A stretch of DNA of 64,000 nucleotides from Proteles cristata cristata. Its lineage: Eukaryota; Chordata; Mammalia; Carnivora; Hyaenidae. A model generated the notes under the pieces. The model did no database searches. It saw only the letters and a program-made list of their open reading frames with translations, and had not been told where the DNA came from. Of this stretch, positions 1-11,554 are shown piece after piece (positions within the stretch are counted from its first letter, which is position 1; every line of letters begins with the position of its first letter). Made by a program: the position numbers and the translations under genes. Where the stretch lies: assembly GCA_017311185.1 (NCBI GenBank), contig JAESUZ010002393.1:1-64000 (forward strand). Direction: 5' to 3'.

Positions 1-946
1 GCGGGCAGGCACGCACAAGTATGTGTGTGCACGCACGTGTGTAGGCACCCACGTGTACATGTGTATGTGTGCACACGCGGGCAGGCACGCACAAGTATGT
101 GTGTGCACGCACGTGTGTAGGCACCCACGTGTACATGTGTATGTGTGCACACGCGGGCAGGCACGCACAAGTATGTGTGTGCACGCACGTGTGTAGGCAC
201 CCACGTGTACATGTGTATGTGTGCACACGCGGGCAGGCACGCACAAGTATGTGTGTGCACGCACGTGTGTAGGCACCCACGTGTACATGTGTATGTGTGC
301 ACACGCGGGCAGGCACGCACAAGTATGTGTGTGCACGCACGTGTGTAGGCACCCACGTGTACATGTGTATGTGTGCACACGCGGGCAGGCACGCACAAGT
401 ATGTGTGTGCACGCACGTGTGTAGGCACCCACGTGTACATGTGTATGTGTGCACACGCGGGCAGGCACGCACAAGTATGTGTGTGCACGCACGTGTGTAG
501 GCACCCACGTGCACATGTGTATGTGTGCACACGCGGGCAGGCACGCACACAAGCATGTGTGTGCACGCGCACATGTAGTGGCACACGTGCACATGTGTAT
601 GTGTGCCTGTAGGAGCGAGCACGCACAGAGTATGTGTGTGCACGCACATGCGTGAGCACCACGTGTACATGTGTATGTGTGCACACGGGCAGGCACGCAC
701 AAGCATGTGTGTGCCGCACACAGTGGCCAGGCACACGTGTACATGTGTATGTGTGCACACGCGGGCAGGCACGCACAAGCATGTGTGTGCACGCACATGC
801 GTAGGCACCCACGTGCACATGTGTATGTGTGCACACGCGGGCAGGCACGCACGAGTATGTGTGTGCACGCACATGTGTAGGCACCCACGTGCACATGTGT
901 ATGTGTGCACACGCGGGCAGGCACGCACGTGTGTACGTGTGTGCAC
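1..946. repeat. 76-bp TG/CA-rich minisatellite, continuing off the left edge
   Basis: Head-to-tail units of 76 bp begin at 1, 77, 153, 229, 305 and 381. The first six look identical. From about 500 onward the units carry substitutions and length changes, and the array fades out near 946. Each unit contains GGCACGCACAAGTATGTGTG and mixes TGTG and CACA blocks, so much of it alternates purine and pyrimidine. Open frames of 67 codons recur every 76 bases only because the unit lacks stops in some frames, so they are not genes. The uniform left part and degenerate right edge suggest recent expansion or homogenisation. Confidence 0.97.
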
Positions 947-3900
947 TGGGGAGACAGGCACACAGAGGGTCGGGGGAACCATCTCCAGGCCACGAGGAGG
1001 CTGTGCTGGAGCAGGATGTCGGGGGCCCCGGGCTATGAACTGGGCGACACTTAATTCCATCCCGCTCGCTGCTCCAGACCCCGAGCGCCGCGGGGGACGC
1101 GCGCACGTGCTGGTCGGCGCCCGGTCTCCAGGAGGAAGGGGAGTCAGGGGATGCGGGACACGGGCTTGTGGAGGGAAAATGGATGGCGTGAAATAAAAAC
1201 GCAGAAAAGGGCCAGGTAGGGAAGGGGGCACGGGGCGCCACAGGTGTGCACTGCACACGCAACCTGCCCGGGCGGACCCAACACCGCTTCCCGGTGGCTG
1301 CACACACCGGTCAACTGGCTTTTACTCTTAAAAGTGACCAACGTGAAAGAGAACATTCGATTATGGGGACTGTTCAGGCCCCTGGTTAACGAGGCACCTG
1401 TCTCGGGATGCCCTGAGGGGAAGCAGGGGAGAAGGTCCCCGACACACCCGGAGCCCAGAGGACAGGCCGCCCACCTTGTCGGGCCGGCTTCACCCCTCCT
1501 GAGAAGCAGGTGCTGTATTGTGCTTGTGACCAACGTGTGCTGACGGCGACTGTGACACCCCTTTCTGCTGGTTTCTCACGGGCTCCCGGTGTGGTCCCCG
1601 TGGCAGGCGCCAACTCCGTGGCCCAGGCCGTGTCCTCCGGTGGGTGTGCACCGGGGGCCGCACTTTGGGGGTTTGCTTCCAGGTGGAGTCAGCTGCCTGT
1701 GGCTCATCTGGACGTAGGAATGGTGCTGTGTCCCCGGCCCTGGTCTCCAGGGCTCACATCTGTTCTTGGGTTCGGCTCGAGCGGGGCAACCTGACTAGGC
1801 GAGTTGGAGGGAGCTTCCCGCAGACGGCCTTCTCTTGGCTTCTGGGGGAAAGCGCTCTGGCTCTATGCACTCTTCTTCCCACGGAAGTTTCCTTTTGTTA
1901 AGCTGCACTGTTAAGAGTCAGTTTCAGGGGGTAATGTCGGGCAAAACCATCATAAATAAAGGCAGGATGGTGGCTTTGACGCGTTTATAAATTCCAGGAA
2001 CCGAATTTACGCACTCTTCAAGAGGCTTTTAAGTCCCCGCCCGAAGGAGGAGGGTCAGGGCCTGCAGACGGTCCGTCCAGCAGGAGGCGCAGCGTCCCCT
2101 GTCTGGGAGCGTCAGAGTCAGAGCCGTGGAATCCGGCCGGAAGGGCAGCGCGCGTGTTCTGCCGCTTAGGAGACGAGAACGTGCGCGAGTCTGTGAACCC
2201 ACAGTACAGCTTCGTCTTTCCTTCCGGCCGTCCGGAACTGGCTCTGGGCCTCGGGCCCCAAAGCGCCTGTTTTGGCAAACAGGACGCAGACAGGAAGGCC
2301 GAATGGTTTTGGTGCTGGTTTGGCACCTTCCCCATGATTTTTTTGCCTAGATCCGCCCGGAGTCTGTGTTTGGGGCATCCTTGCGCCGCCTGGGGTGGGG
2401 GAGGCGTGGATTGAATTTGGGATTTCCAGCAGGTTCTCTGTACAACAGGAAACCGCGCAAGGTGAGGCACACCTGCTCTCCGCTCCTGGCATCGAGTGCT
2501 GCTGCTCCCCCGGCCTCGTCCTGAGCCACGACGTGGGGCCAGGCCACCCCGGGACGGAGAACTGACCCTGCGCTTTGGGACGTCGCGAGGCCACCACCGA
2601 GCAGCACGGCCAGTCAGGCGGGAGGGACCTTCCCCGCGCACAAGGCCAGCAGGCTGCTTGTCACCGGGGCAGTATCCCTGTGACATGTGATAAAGCAGGA
2701 CAAGACAGGAGGCAAACAACGCCTGCTCATTAGCTGGCAGACACCCCCCTGCCCCGAAGCCAGCAACGGAAGCTTCCAGAAGGTAGCTCGGCGGGGTCAC
2801 GTGCCTCCGCCTGGGGTGTCCCTGCCCAGGAAGCGCACCTGGAACCACCACAGGAGGCGCAGGAAATCAGAGAACCCCAAGCAAGAGACAGTCCACAGAA
2901 GGCGAACCACACCGGCCAGCTCTGCTTTTGAGACCTCTCAAGGCCGCGAGGCGGTCCCACTTGGCAAGTGGAGGGAAACGTGGCCACTGAACGCTTCGGT
3001 GGGCGGCCCTGCTCCAGGGAAAGGTCGCTGGGGACACGGAGGAGCAGGACAAGGTCAGGTCTGCCCCTGGGTGTGCGGCCCATGTGGACGCCCGCCCGCT
3101 GGCCTGCACTGTGCTCACGGAAGGTGCCGGCAGCGGGACCGAGGGCCACAGAGAACCGTCTCTATTGTTTCAGCTGGTGGTTTGCAGACCTGAAATAGTT
3201 TCAGAATGTCAAATAGAAAACACCCCTAGGAAAATAAGGTGTGCCGTGACTAAGTAGGTCTCTTCACACTGATCACGAGGCTCTCGTCACAATCCCGGGG
3301 GCCACAGACCGACAGGGGCCGAGTGTGCACGGGGCCGGCGCCTGGGTGGAGGTCACCGGCTGGGGCGGGGCACGCGGGGGGGTTCAGGGGTCGTTACGAG
3401 GCTTCTGGTTCTGTATGGAGCAGGTCTGTGGTTCTGTGGAGTGAAGCTACCTTTGCCTCCGTGTTTGGGGTTGGCTTTGGCCGTGAAGAACCAGCCAGGT
3501 GGCCTCTCGAGGTATTTTAGGAAATCTTCAGCTCCAAGTGTGTTCAGCTGAGTCTTAGAGGCACGTGGCTTCTGGGTTCTCAACAGAGTGCTTGGGATTT
3601 AGAGACCCCCCCCGCCCCCGCCCCCGCCCAGACCGTGTGTGACGTCTGATTTGTGCAGTGACATTCAGACAGAACGGGGGCCCGGGGACAGCTGGCACCT
3701 TCTGGGGGAGACACTGGGGCGCCGGGGGGCAGGGTGGCCGCCCTCCAGTCCCAGAACCGTCACCACCAGGCACAGAGCTCAACCCTCGGGCCGCCTCCAT
3801 TTCATGAGTGCTTTTTATAACTTCAAGTCCTCCTAGGTACCAAGCAGCAGTTTGTTGGCTCTTCTGTGGACGTGCTAATGGGCTGTGAGTGAGGCCGACC

Positions 3901-4500
3901 GACCGGCCGACCGGCCGACCGTGAGGGGAGAAGGCTCCTACTTCACGACTTCAGAACGCTCACGGAGGGGCGTGGGCGCTTCCGCCCTAGCTGCACACGC
4001 ATGTTTCCGAACGCCAGTGGCTCGGACTGTTGTATTAACCTTGTTTCTAGCTCGGGCAGCTACCAGTCCTTACTCTTGTCGAATGCAAATCGGGGGAGTT
4101 GTGGCGCTTGAGGACCCCAACCCCCCCCGCGGGGAGCTTTGATGACCACACAACAGAGCTGTGGTCCTGCGGGGCAGAATAGGGGAGTCGGGCAGAATGT
4201 TTAGTAATCTAGAACATTCCCCTGCAAGGGTGATGGGGTTTGTCACGGGCGTCCTTGTAATGTCCTCCTGTCCCCATATCTGGTGCGGGGAGGGCTCCCA
4301 CCGGGGAGCTGCGGGCATCTGCTTCTGGGGAGACGCGGCCGGTGGCGGGGACCCCGGGTGACCCTCCTGCAAGGGGCCCCTGTCCACCTGGGACCTGTGT
4401 GTGGGGCGTCCAGTCCCCTTCCCCTCTGCCCTCTCTCGGAAACAGCTGGGGAGAGACGCCCCCGCCGCCCTCGTAGTCCCCGAGGACCCTCCCGCAGTAC
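947..4500 (-). other. PTPRN2: PTPRN2 intron 3' of the last visible exon; terminal coding exon not found
   Basis: This is single-copy GC-rich sequence between the minisatellite and the exon at 4501-4574. I looked on the minus strand for the expected last coding exon (the family's C-terminal segment ending in an alanine-leucine-proline-glutamine tail) and did not see it, so the gene most likely ends beyond base 1. The stretch holds a short CCCCCG run near 3608-3630 and a GACCGGCC repeat at 3893-3920. No SINE is present. The overlapping reading frames here on both strands match no family I know. Confidence 0.7.
3893..3920. repeat. Short GACCGGCC tandem repeat
   Basis: About three and a half copies of an eight-base CCGACCGG-type unit lie in a row. 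It is self-complementary in part and CpG-rich. It is too short to be called a minisatellite. Confidence 0.8.
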
Positions 4501-4574
4501 CTTTGTCTGGACCATGCCCGGCCTCTGGTCCCTCAAGTGCTCCAGGGTCGCGGCGATATCAATCTCCTTCGCGC
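4501..4574 (-). CDS. PTPRN2: PTPRN2 coding exon, C-terminal part of the pseudophosphatase domain
   Basis: This is the most 3' exon visible. The acceptor reads TTTCTTGCAG just above 4574 and the donor GTACTG lies just below 4501. The 74 bases start with the last two bases of a split glycine codon, then encode 24 residues beginning [20 protein letters not shown] and ending VQTK. This matches the Q-loop side of the PTP fold, where the [10 protein letters not shown] block corresponds to the R(x)QRxGMVQT motif of active phosphatases. The exon ends on a codon boundary, so the next exon should start in phase 0; it is outside the window. Motif conservation makes a pseudogene unlikely. PTPRN is the close paralogue, but its equivalent segment differs (V for A at the start, RPGLVRSK at the end). 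Confidence 0.97.
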
Positions 4575-4995
4575 CTGCAAGAAACAACCAGCGCAGATCG
4601 GGTGAGTTCCAACACCAGGCGGCGCGCTCTGTGGTCCCCCTCTGGCGTCGGGGCCCCTTCGGGCTCACAGGCCCGTGGAAAATGATTACACTCATTCCTC
4701 AGCCGGCCCGGCAGGCAGCTGCGATTTCGGTGCTCAGAGAGAAAAATAAGGCAAGGCGGTTTTCATTAGCATCGATCGAGGAAAGCTGGGCTGAAAAACC
4801 GTTGTCAGAAGCCCAGACAGATCCTGGCAGCAGCCATCACTACAAGGAACTCAAATGTGACTTTTCTTGTGTCATTTTAGAGAATGTTTTAGAAAGAGAA
4901 TGCGCATAAGTTTTAATTTCAATTGCATAGGATCTTTTTGTATTTCGCGTAATGAAAAATCAGACCCGTAAATCTTATCCACCTTAACATCGGCT

Positions 4996-5248
4996 TTTAT
5001 TTTATTTTTAAAAAAAATTAAAAAAAAAAATTTTTTTTATTTATTTCTAATTGAGAGAGAGAGAGAGAGAGAGAGACAGCGTGAGCAGGGGAGGGTCAGA
5101 GAGAGAGGGAGTCACAGATTGAAACAGGCTCCAGGCTCTGAGCTGGCAGTCAGCACAGAGCCCGACGCGGGGCTCGAACCCACGAACCGCGAGATCATGA
5201 CCTAAGTGAAAGTTGGACGCTTAACCGGCTAAGCCACCCAGGCGCCCC
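4996..5248 (-). mobile_element. Felid tRNA-Lys SINE (insertion subfamily)
   Basis: Read on the minus strand, the head at 5248 starts GGGGCGCCTGGGTGGCTTAG, followed by box-B-like GGTTCGAGCCCC, the GTCGGGCTCTGTGCTGA block, a CT-rich tract (GA repeat on plus at about 5055-5078) and an A/T-rich tail near 4996-5040. It shares the four-base insertion giving GCTGACTGCCAGCTC and the CTTTCxCTTAGG variant with the copies at 22302, 34419 and 63132. Confidence 0.95.
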
Positions 5249-6924
5249 CCTTTTTGTGTTGTTTTAAAAGCAAATTCTGAATCATTTTTCAGGAGAATCT
5301 GAGATGCTTCTGTATTTTCATAAACGTGAGTCGGAAGCAGGGCTTCCGTCCGTGAGGCGCACGCTCACTTGTTTGTACGGGCGTGTGGGCCGGGTGCCCA
5401 GGTGGCAGTGAGCGCGCTGGTGGCCAGGCGTGAACAGGGCGAGTGAGGGGGACGCCCCCATCCCACTGCCTCCCACACCCGCCCCAGGAGCAGGTGTCGG
5501 GGGCGGGAAGCAGATGCGCAGCAGCGACGGCGCAGGAGCCCCTCACGAGCCCCCAGCGCCCGAGAAAGGCCCGTGTGGTGACTGCGCCGGCGGGTCCTGG
5601 GATGGCGTCGCGGCTGCGGGGCCCCCGCCAAGTCCCCAGACTCACCGAGCCGCGTGCTCCCGCGTCTGCGCCGGGAGCGCGTCCTGAGCCACTGCGTGGG
5701 TGGGACACAGAAGCCAGCCAGGCCGGCCCTGAACGGAGGGACGAGTCCTTTAGGGTGACGGACACCCCTCGGCTCAGTGGGCAGGGAGCTCTGCGGCCCT
5801 CGTCTCCCTGCGGCCGGGCAGCCGCCCTCAGTCCTCAAGGACTTTCTGCTCAGGAAGTCAGCCGCGTGGCCGTCCCGCCCCGGAGCCCACGGCCTGTCCG
5901 GGCTCGGTGCTGACGGCGAAGCACCGGGACCCTCTTCTGTGGACTCCCCTGGGCCTCCTGGAGACGGCGAGGGCGTGAGGCAGCACGGGGCCGTCCACAC
6001 TCAGCAGTGCGCTCTGTCCAGGCGGTGCAGGCGGCCGTGGGACTCCATGCAGAGTGACAGGGGCCCAGCCCCGTGCCGCCGCCCTGGCCGGACAGCACCT
6101 GCTCTCGCTAAAGCCTCAGGATCCCGCCTAATGCCACGGGTGAGCTGCCACTGCCAAATGGCCAGGGAGGCCCTGGGTGGGGACTTCCTGCCGCCGGGAA
6201 GGGACCGGGATCTCGGCAGCCTCAGGGACGTGCCCTCCTCGTGGGGGGGAGGGCGGAGCAGGCAGGAGGCATGGGCTGCCACCGACGTCTCCAGGGAGGG
6301 GTCCCTGCTGACAGCGGGGAGGCTGGGGCTGGCAGCACAGCCCCCGCGCACGGGTGGCAGGGCCACGGGGCAATGCGCCCGGCGCGGCTATTCCCCCAGT
6401 AGGGGGCCGAGCTCTGGGCAGCACAAGGCAGTGAGCTCACAGGAGGGCCGGCCCTGAGCACCGCGGTAGGGTGGGTTGAACCAGGTTTCGTGGATTCTCA
6501 CTGATGTGTGTCTGCGTGTCTGTCCACACACTAGCCAGGCTGGGGAGGAGAAGCTGTGGCGGCCGCAGGAGGCCGTGTGAGCGGATGTGACCCAGGTCTG
6601 TGTGCCCGGAGCTGTCAGGCTGCGCGCCTCATCCGAGACGGTGCGCCACAGGACGGAGACCTTCTAGGAGGTACCTCGTAGGCTCACGGATGAAGGTCAC
6701 ACAATCTCCCAAGTAAGTCCTGCTCAAGGCGCTTCTCCGAACTGGCCCCTCGGGGTCTTGTCATCTCCCTCACGTAGCCTGATGTCCTGTGTGCGCGACG
6801 GAATTTCCTGCGATGACGGAGGTGCTCTGCATCATCCACCATGGCGGCCGCGAGTCACACGTGGCATCGGGCACGTGGTGTGTGGCTCACTAAGTAGGCA
6901 CGTGTGGCTAGCGGAGGGTGCTGG

Positions 6925-7190
6925 GTTTAAAAAAGTTCAAGGAGCCACAGAATATTATTTAAGAAAGACATTTTGATAGTTGACGGCACTGTCAGATACT
7001 TGAAAGCTAGCGGAAGAGTCAATCGTAAATGTTCTCACCACAAGAAAGACTCATAACCATGTGAGGCAACGAGGTGCTGACTGGCCTTAGTTGGTGACTG
7101 TTTTGTAACAAACACAGTTATCAATTCACGTTGTATACCTGAAACTTACACAATGTTTGATTGCAGCTGTGTCTCCATAAGGTTACTTGT
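6925..7190 (+). mobile_element. Old L1 3'-UTR fragment
   Basis: The order of blocks matches the mammalian L1M 3' end: ACTTGAAAGCTAGC, AAATGTTCTCACCACAAGAA, an AACCATGTGAGGCAACGAGG block, then TTGTATACCTGAAACTTACA. Many substitutions separate it from the consensus I remember, so it is old. No reading frame is involved. Confidence 0.75.
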
Positions 7191-7315
7191 AACAGATCAT
7201 GAGTCCTGACAAGCACACTCAACCGTCTGGCTGAGCTGTGTGATTTGTCACCTCCGTCTCCAAACCTAGAATCCCATCTACTGCTTTCACCTGCTATTAG
7301 CTGTTAGCACGTCTG

Positions 7316-7446
7316 GGGGCGGCTGGAGGCTCAGGCGGTTAAGCGTCTGACTTGTGATTTCGACTCAGGTCAGATCTCACAGTTCGTGGGTTCGAGCCCC
7401 GCATCGTGCTCTGTGCTGACAGCTCAGAGCCTGGAGCCTGTTTGGG

Positions 7447-7482
<36 letters not shown>

Positions 7483-7532
7483 CCTCCCCTGCTTGCGCTG
7501 TCTCTGTCTTTCAAAATAAATAAACTTAAAAC
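7316..7532 (+). mobile_element. Felid tRNA-Lys SINE
   Basis: A diverged head (GGGGCGGCTGGAGGCTCAGG) is followed by GGGTTCGAGCCCCG, CTCTGTGCTGACAGCTCAGA, a (TC)n run at 7451-7481 and a tail AAATAAATAAAC. It lacks the GACTGCCAGCTC insertion, so it belongs to the older form. Confidence 0.95.
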
Positions 7533-7584
7533 AAGTTAACATGTCTTACAAGAAAATGTAGGGGAAATCTTTTTTTCAAATAAT

Positions 7585-7645
7585 AGCCACTGTAATGGGT
7601 GTAAGGTGATGATAGCTCATCGTGGGTTTGATTTGCATTCCTCAC
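7585..7645 (-). mobile_element. Short L1 ORF2-end fragment, minus orientation
   Basis: AATAGCCACTGTAATGGGTG followed by a diverged TGATAGCTCATCGTGGGTTTGATTTGC block resembles the reverse complement of the L1 ORF2 3' region. It is only about 60 bases long, so the call rests on one conserved block. Confidence 0.55.
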
Positions 7646-7724
7646 ACCAGACACTTCATGGCGGACTTAAAAAATGGGGCAGGTTGTCTGTTGGCAGGGA
7701 AGGGGCGATCAAACAGCATCATTA

Positions 7725-7860
7725 CCAAGGACATGGGCTGTCGGATAAGCCAGGGTTCACATCCCAGCCAGGTCACGTGACGGCTGTGAGCCCTTGGGTG
7801 AGGTAAGCCCAAACGTCTTTAGCTGAAAAATGGGAATGAAAGTGTTAAGTCCACAGAGCC
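7725..7860 (+). repeat. MIR element
   Basis: The blocks occur in MIR order: CCAGGGTTCACATCCCAGCC, then CACGTGACGGCTGTGAGCCC, TTGGGTGAGGTAA and GCTGAAAAATGGGAATGAAA. Spacing and sequence fit the tRNA-derived core of this ancient mammalian SINE. Confidence 0.75.
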
Positions 7861-7901
7861 GTTGTACAATAACCACTTTAAATGTAAATTTGTAAGAAAC
7901 A

Positions 7902-8110
7902 GGGGCACCTGGGTGGCTCAGGCGGTGAAGCGTCCAACTTCGGCTCAGGTCATGATCTCACGGTTTGTGGGTTCGAGCCCCGCGTCGGGCTCTGTGCTGA
8001 CAGCTCAGAGCCTGGAGCTGCTTTGGAGTCTGTCTCTCTCTCTCCTGGCCCCTCCCCTGCTCATGTCCTATCTCTCTCTCTCAAAAATAAATAAACATTA
8101 AAAAAAATAC
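7902..8110 (+). mobile_element. Felid tRNA-Lys SINE with target duplication
   Basis: Head GGGGCACCTGGGTGGCTCAG, GGGTTCGAGCCCCGCGTCGG block, CTCTGTGCTGACAGCTCAGA, a CT-rich stretch and an AAATAAATAAAC tail. GTAAGAAA occurs at 7892-7899 and again at 8111-8118, consistent with a target-site duplication. It is the older form, without the four-base insertion. Confidence 0.96.
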
Positions 8111-8489
8111 GTAAGAAAGTTGGGACAGATTAAAAAAAACCCTCTTGAGTGTAATTTCCACATTGATCATGTATTACTTTAGGGAAAATGCAGCTGTCCT
8201 CAGCTGAGTACACCACACAGAGGGGAAGTGTCACACAGGAAGGCCTGAAGGGACACGCGCGGACGAGCTAGGGTCACCACACCTGCACAGGGAAGCAGGG
8301 CGCTGGGAAAGCTTGCGCTTTCTGCTTCACGCGTTTGGATGATGCTCCAGCGTCATTGCTTTCATTTATTTTTATTTTTAAATTGTATTAAGTTAAAAAA
8401 TGTAATTCCAGTGTGGTTAACATATGGTGTTATGCTCACTTCAGGCATGTCATATGGTGACTCGTGCAGGGGAAAATCGTCATGACTTT

Positions 8490-9470
8490 GGGTTTGGCAA
8501 AGACGTCCTGGATACGACACTAAATCCATAGTGTCATCTGGGACTTCATGGAAAGCAAATGCTTTCATGTGTCGAGGATGCCATTGAGAGAGTGAAAATA
8601 TCTTCTCTCATAGAATTTCTCCCGTTGCATGGGTGAGAGTATTTGCCAATCCTATAGCTGATGATGGGTTAATGTTCAGAATATATAAAGAACTTCTACG
8701 ACTCAACAAGAAAAAAACCAAATAGCCCAAGTCAAAGGAGTTGACTAGACATTTCTCCAGAGAAAATCTCCACACGGCCAACAAGCATTGAAAGCTGCTC
8801 AGCACCACAGTCGCTGGGAAACACGAATCAAAACTACAATGAGCTACCCCTTCACACATTACGATGGCTGCTTCCGAAAACCCCAGAAAATAACAAATGT
8901 TGGAAAAGACAGAGAAACTAGACTGCGGGTGCCCTGAAATGGCGGGGCCGCCATGGAGAACGGTGTGGCTGTTCCTCGAGAGGGGAAACACGATTCCATG
9001 TGACCCAGCAACTCCACTCTGGGTCTGCACCCCACGCAAGGGAAAGCAGAAACGCAGAGGGCTGTCCGAGCACCCACATTCGCAGCAGCAGCACGCACTG
9101 TGGTCGGAAGTTGGAAGCCACCTGAGTGCCCACGGGCAGGTGGTGGGTACACAGAACGTGGCCTCTGCACACGACGGAGGGCGGCCAGCCCTCAAAAGGA
9201 AGGAAGTTCTGCTGCCTGCTGCGTGGTGGGCCTGGAGGACGCTATTCTAGGTGCGGGAGTCCAGTCCCAGGGGGACGAGCGCCGTGTGATGCCATCGTGA
9301 GGCCCCTAGGCCCCCCCCGCAGAGACCGCGAGTGGGTGGGAGGTGGTGCGTCCCTCACCGAGATGCTGGTGGCCGAGGTGCACGTGTGAGCAAAATGCGA
9401 CTGCCGACGGGGATGAGGCGTTGGACACACGGCCGCGCAGGCGCCGGTGGGTCGGGTGATGCACACCACA
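8490..9470 (+). mobile_element. Degenerate L1 fragment: ORF2 end plus 3' UTR, strongly GC-shifted
   Basis: Conserved L1 blocks appear in order: GAGAGTATTTGCCAATCCTA, AGAATATATAAAGAACTTCT, a GGCCAACAAGCA block, AATCAAAACTACAATGAGCT, ACGATGGCTGC, TGTGACCCAGCAACTCCACT, and 3'-UTR-like sequence to about 9470. The normally A-rich L1 has gained many G and C bases and CpGs, especially after 8880. No long ORF2 frame survives, so this is a dead copy. The 5' limit is uncertain; a separate L1-like block may lie at 8375-8460. Confidence 0.8.
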
Positions 9471-11245
9471 CGGTGAGGTCCCCAGTCCCCAGGCCTCTGA
9501 CAATAAAGGACACGCTTCCCTGAACGCACACGGGGCTTCCTGAACAGCAGGCGCCGCGGGGAGGCGGTGGGGTTCACTCACCGCAGCGCCGTGGCGGGTG
9601 GGGGTCCGTGATGGCCCCCACGAGTGACACGGCCGGTAAGCAGCCACCACTCCGCGGTGGCCCGGCAAGAACGACCCTGGGAAACACCGCGCTGTGAGCG
9701 CGCTCTGCGGGGGGAGAGCAGGGCGCTCCCCAAACTGGGTCTGATGCAAAGTACGCCACGAGCCGGAAGCGCCCCGGCTGCCACGGCAGAGGCGCGCAGA
9801 AGAGGGTCACGGCCAGGCCGGGGCGGCCCGTTTGCTTTGATTTCAACCCGCCCTGTCCGCCTGCTAACGAACCAGGCAGTGGAGAAAGCACCTGAGTGAC
9901 ACCTCGCTCGTTCTCAGAGGCCCCGGCAGAGCACGGGGTCCCCGGGGCCCTGCCGGACACGTCCGGGTCCTGCGTCAGCGCTGGCCGCGCCGGGGAGCTC
10001 GCGAAAGGCATTCTTTGGTTCTCGTGCAGTTCGTTCCTTCGAAGAAAAGGAAAACGGAAGAAAGGTTTTGTGTCCAGGCTCCGGGCCTTTGATCATTTGA
10101 TGAGTGCGGGGTCTGCACGCGGCCTCTGGCTCTCAGGCTGGACAAAGGCGGCCCGGGCGCCGTGGGCAGGGCGAGCTCGGCCAGAACAAAACCCGGCCGG
10201 CAGCACAGTGTGGCGGCCTGGGAAAGACCCACCTCGGCCGGCGAGGGGCCGTCCTGCCCTTTGATCTCTCCTGAGCCCTCAGCCCAGGCCCCTGGTCAGG
10301 GGGTTTCCCAGCACACGCCCCCTGGGTGGAGGGGAGCAGGTCAAGGACAGAACGGGGGTGACCGATCCTGGCAAGGGCCTGGAGGCCGCCCTCTGTGGCC
10401 GGCTCCCCCTGGCTGGGCTCCATTGTCGTCGGCCGAGGTGGAATGTGACGCGACAGGGTGCCGCGGACCGCCCCGCCCCCAGCCGGTCCTCAGGCTGGAA
10501 CGTCCTTCCCGCCGGAGCCTCTTGTGAAGCGGGGCCTGTGCCTCTTAGAATCCCTGCAGCGTCGCGGCACCACGGGGGGCCCGGGGGCGACCCTGCAGTT
10601 CTGGGAAAGCGGTGGCGAGCGGGGCTCTACCCTGACGCGAACCCACGGAGGCGGCGGCTCAGACACGAGCGGGTCTGCGTCCTTCGGGAGGAATTCTGAT
10701 GTAACAGGAGGCAGAGAACGGAGGGCAGGCCGGTGTGAGCGAAGGAACGGAATTCAGGTGAGGGCTCCGAGCCCCCAGTGACTGCAAACTTGCACATGAA
10801 AAGATGCATTTGATAAGATGCAGGGGCATTAGTAGGTTGGAAACTTTTAACTAAAAAAGTTAGGGTTATGCTCTGCTCTAAATCCAAACATGTCATTAAA
10901 CACAGTGTCAGATCCTTTTTCCTTTTGCTTCAGCCTCTTTGTTTGCCCACGGCCCGCACTCAGCTCCTGCAGGCTGCTTACAATAGGACTGGAGGGCGCC
11001 AAGCCGCTTTCCGTCTCCCCCCGGCGTCCAGCCAGGAAGCCGCGGAAGCCAAGCGGGCGCGGGCGGCCCTGTTCATCCTGGCCCTCAGCGTGCGGCCGCG
11101 GGGCGCACGTGCTCCCGCACACCTGTACCCTCGGTCTGGGACGTGCGCCGCGTCTCTCCTTTTTCACCACAAGAAAGCGGAGTAAGGAAAATGCTTACCT
11201 TAGAGTTGCCAGCATCTGCGTGAAAATGTACTGGAACTCATTTCT

Positions 11246-11454
11246 TTTTTTTACATTATTACAATTTTTTAAACGTTTGCTTAGTTTTGAGAAAGCGTGA
11301 GCAGGGGAGGGGCAGAGAGAGGGAAACACAGGATCTGAAAGAGGCTCCAGGCTTCGAGCTGTCAGCGCAGAGCCCGACGTGGGGCTCGAACCCACAGACA
11401 CGAGGTCGTGACCTGAGCCACGTCGGACGCTCAGCCGACAGGCCCCCAGGTGCC
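11246..11454 (-). mobile_element. Felid tRNA-Lys SINE, minus strand, with target duplication
   Basis: The reverse complement shows GGGTTCGAGCCCCACGTCGG, a variant of CTCTGTGCTGACAGCTCGAA and a CT-rich tail ending in T-rich plus-strand sequence. CTGGAACTCATTTCT at 11231-11245 and CTGGACTCATTTCT at 11455-11468 form a near-perfect target duplication. The head is diverged. Confidence 0.93.
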
Positions 11455-11517
11455 CTGGACTCATTTCTATGATCAGCGTCTGCTCCTGTTTCTGGAGAGC
11501 GGGGGCCTGTCTGTGCG

Positions 11518-11520
<3 letters not shown>

Positions 11521-11553
<33 letters not shown>
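11521..11553. repeat. (GT)16 microsatellite
   Basis: Uninterrupted alternating GT from 11521 to 11553. Likely length-polymorphic and capable of Z-DNA. The short frames across it are repeat artefacts. Confidence 0.98.

Positions 11554-11554
<1 letters not shown>

Noticed and set aside
60..950. CRISPR-like regular spacing of repeats
   Set aside because: Units abut without unique spacers and the genome is mammalian; it is a minisatellite.
5289..6461. Overlapping frames on both strands in a GC-rich block
   Set aside because: Competing frames of similar length on both strands and no homology I recognise; typical of stop-poor GC-rich DNA.
10860..10875. TTAGGGTTA, a possible interstitial telomere repeat
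   Set aside because: Only one and a half units; expected by chance.
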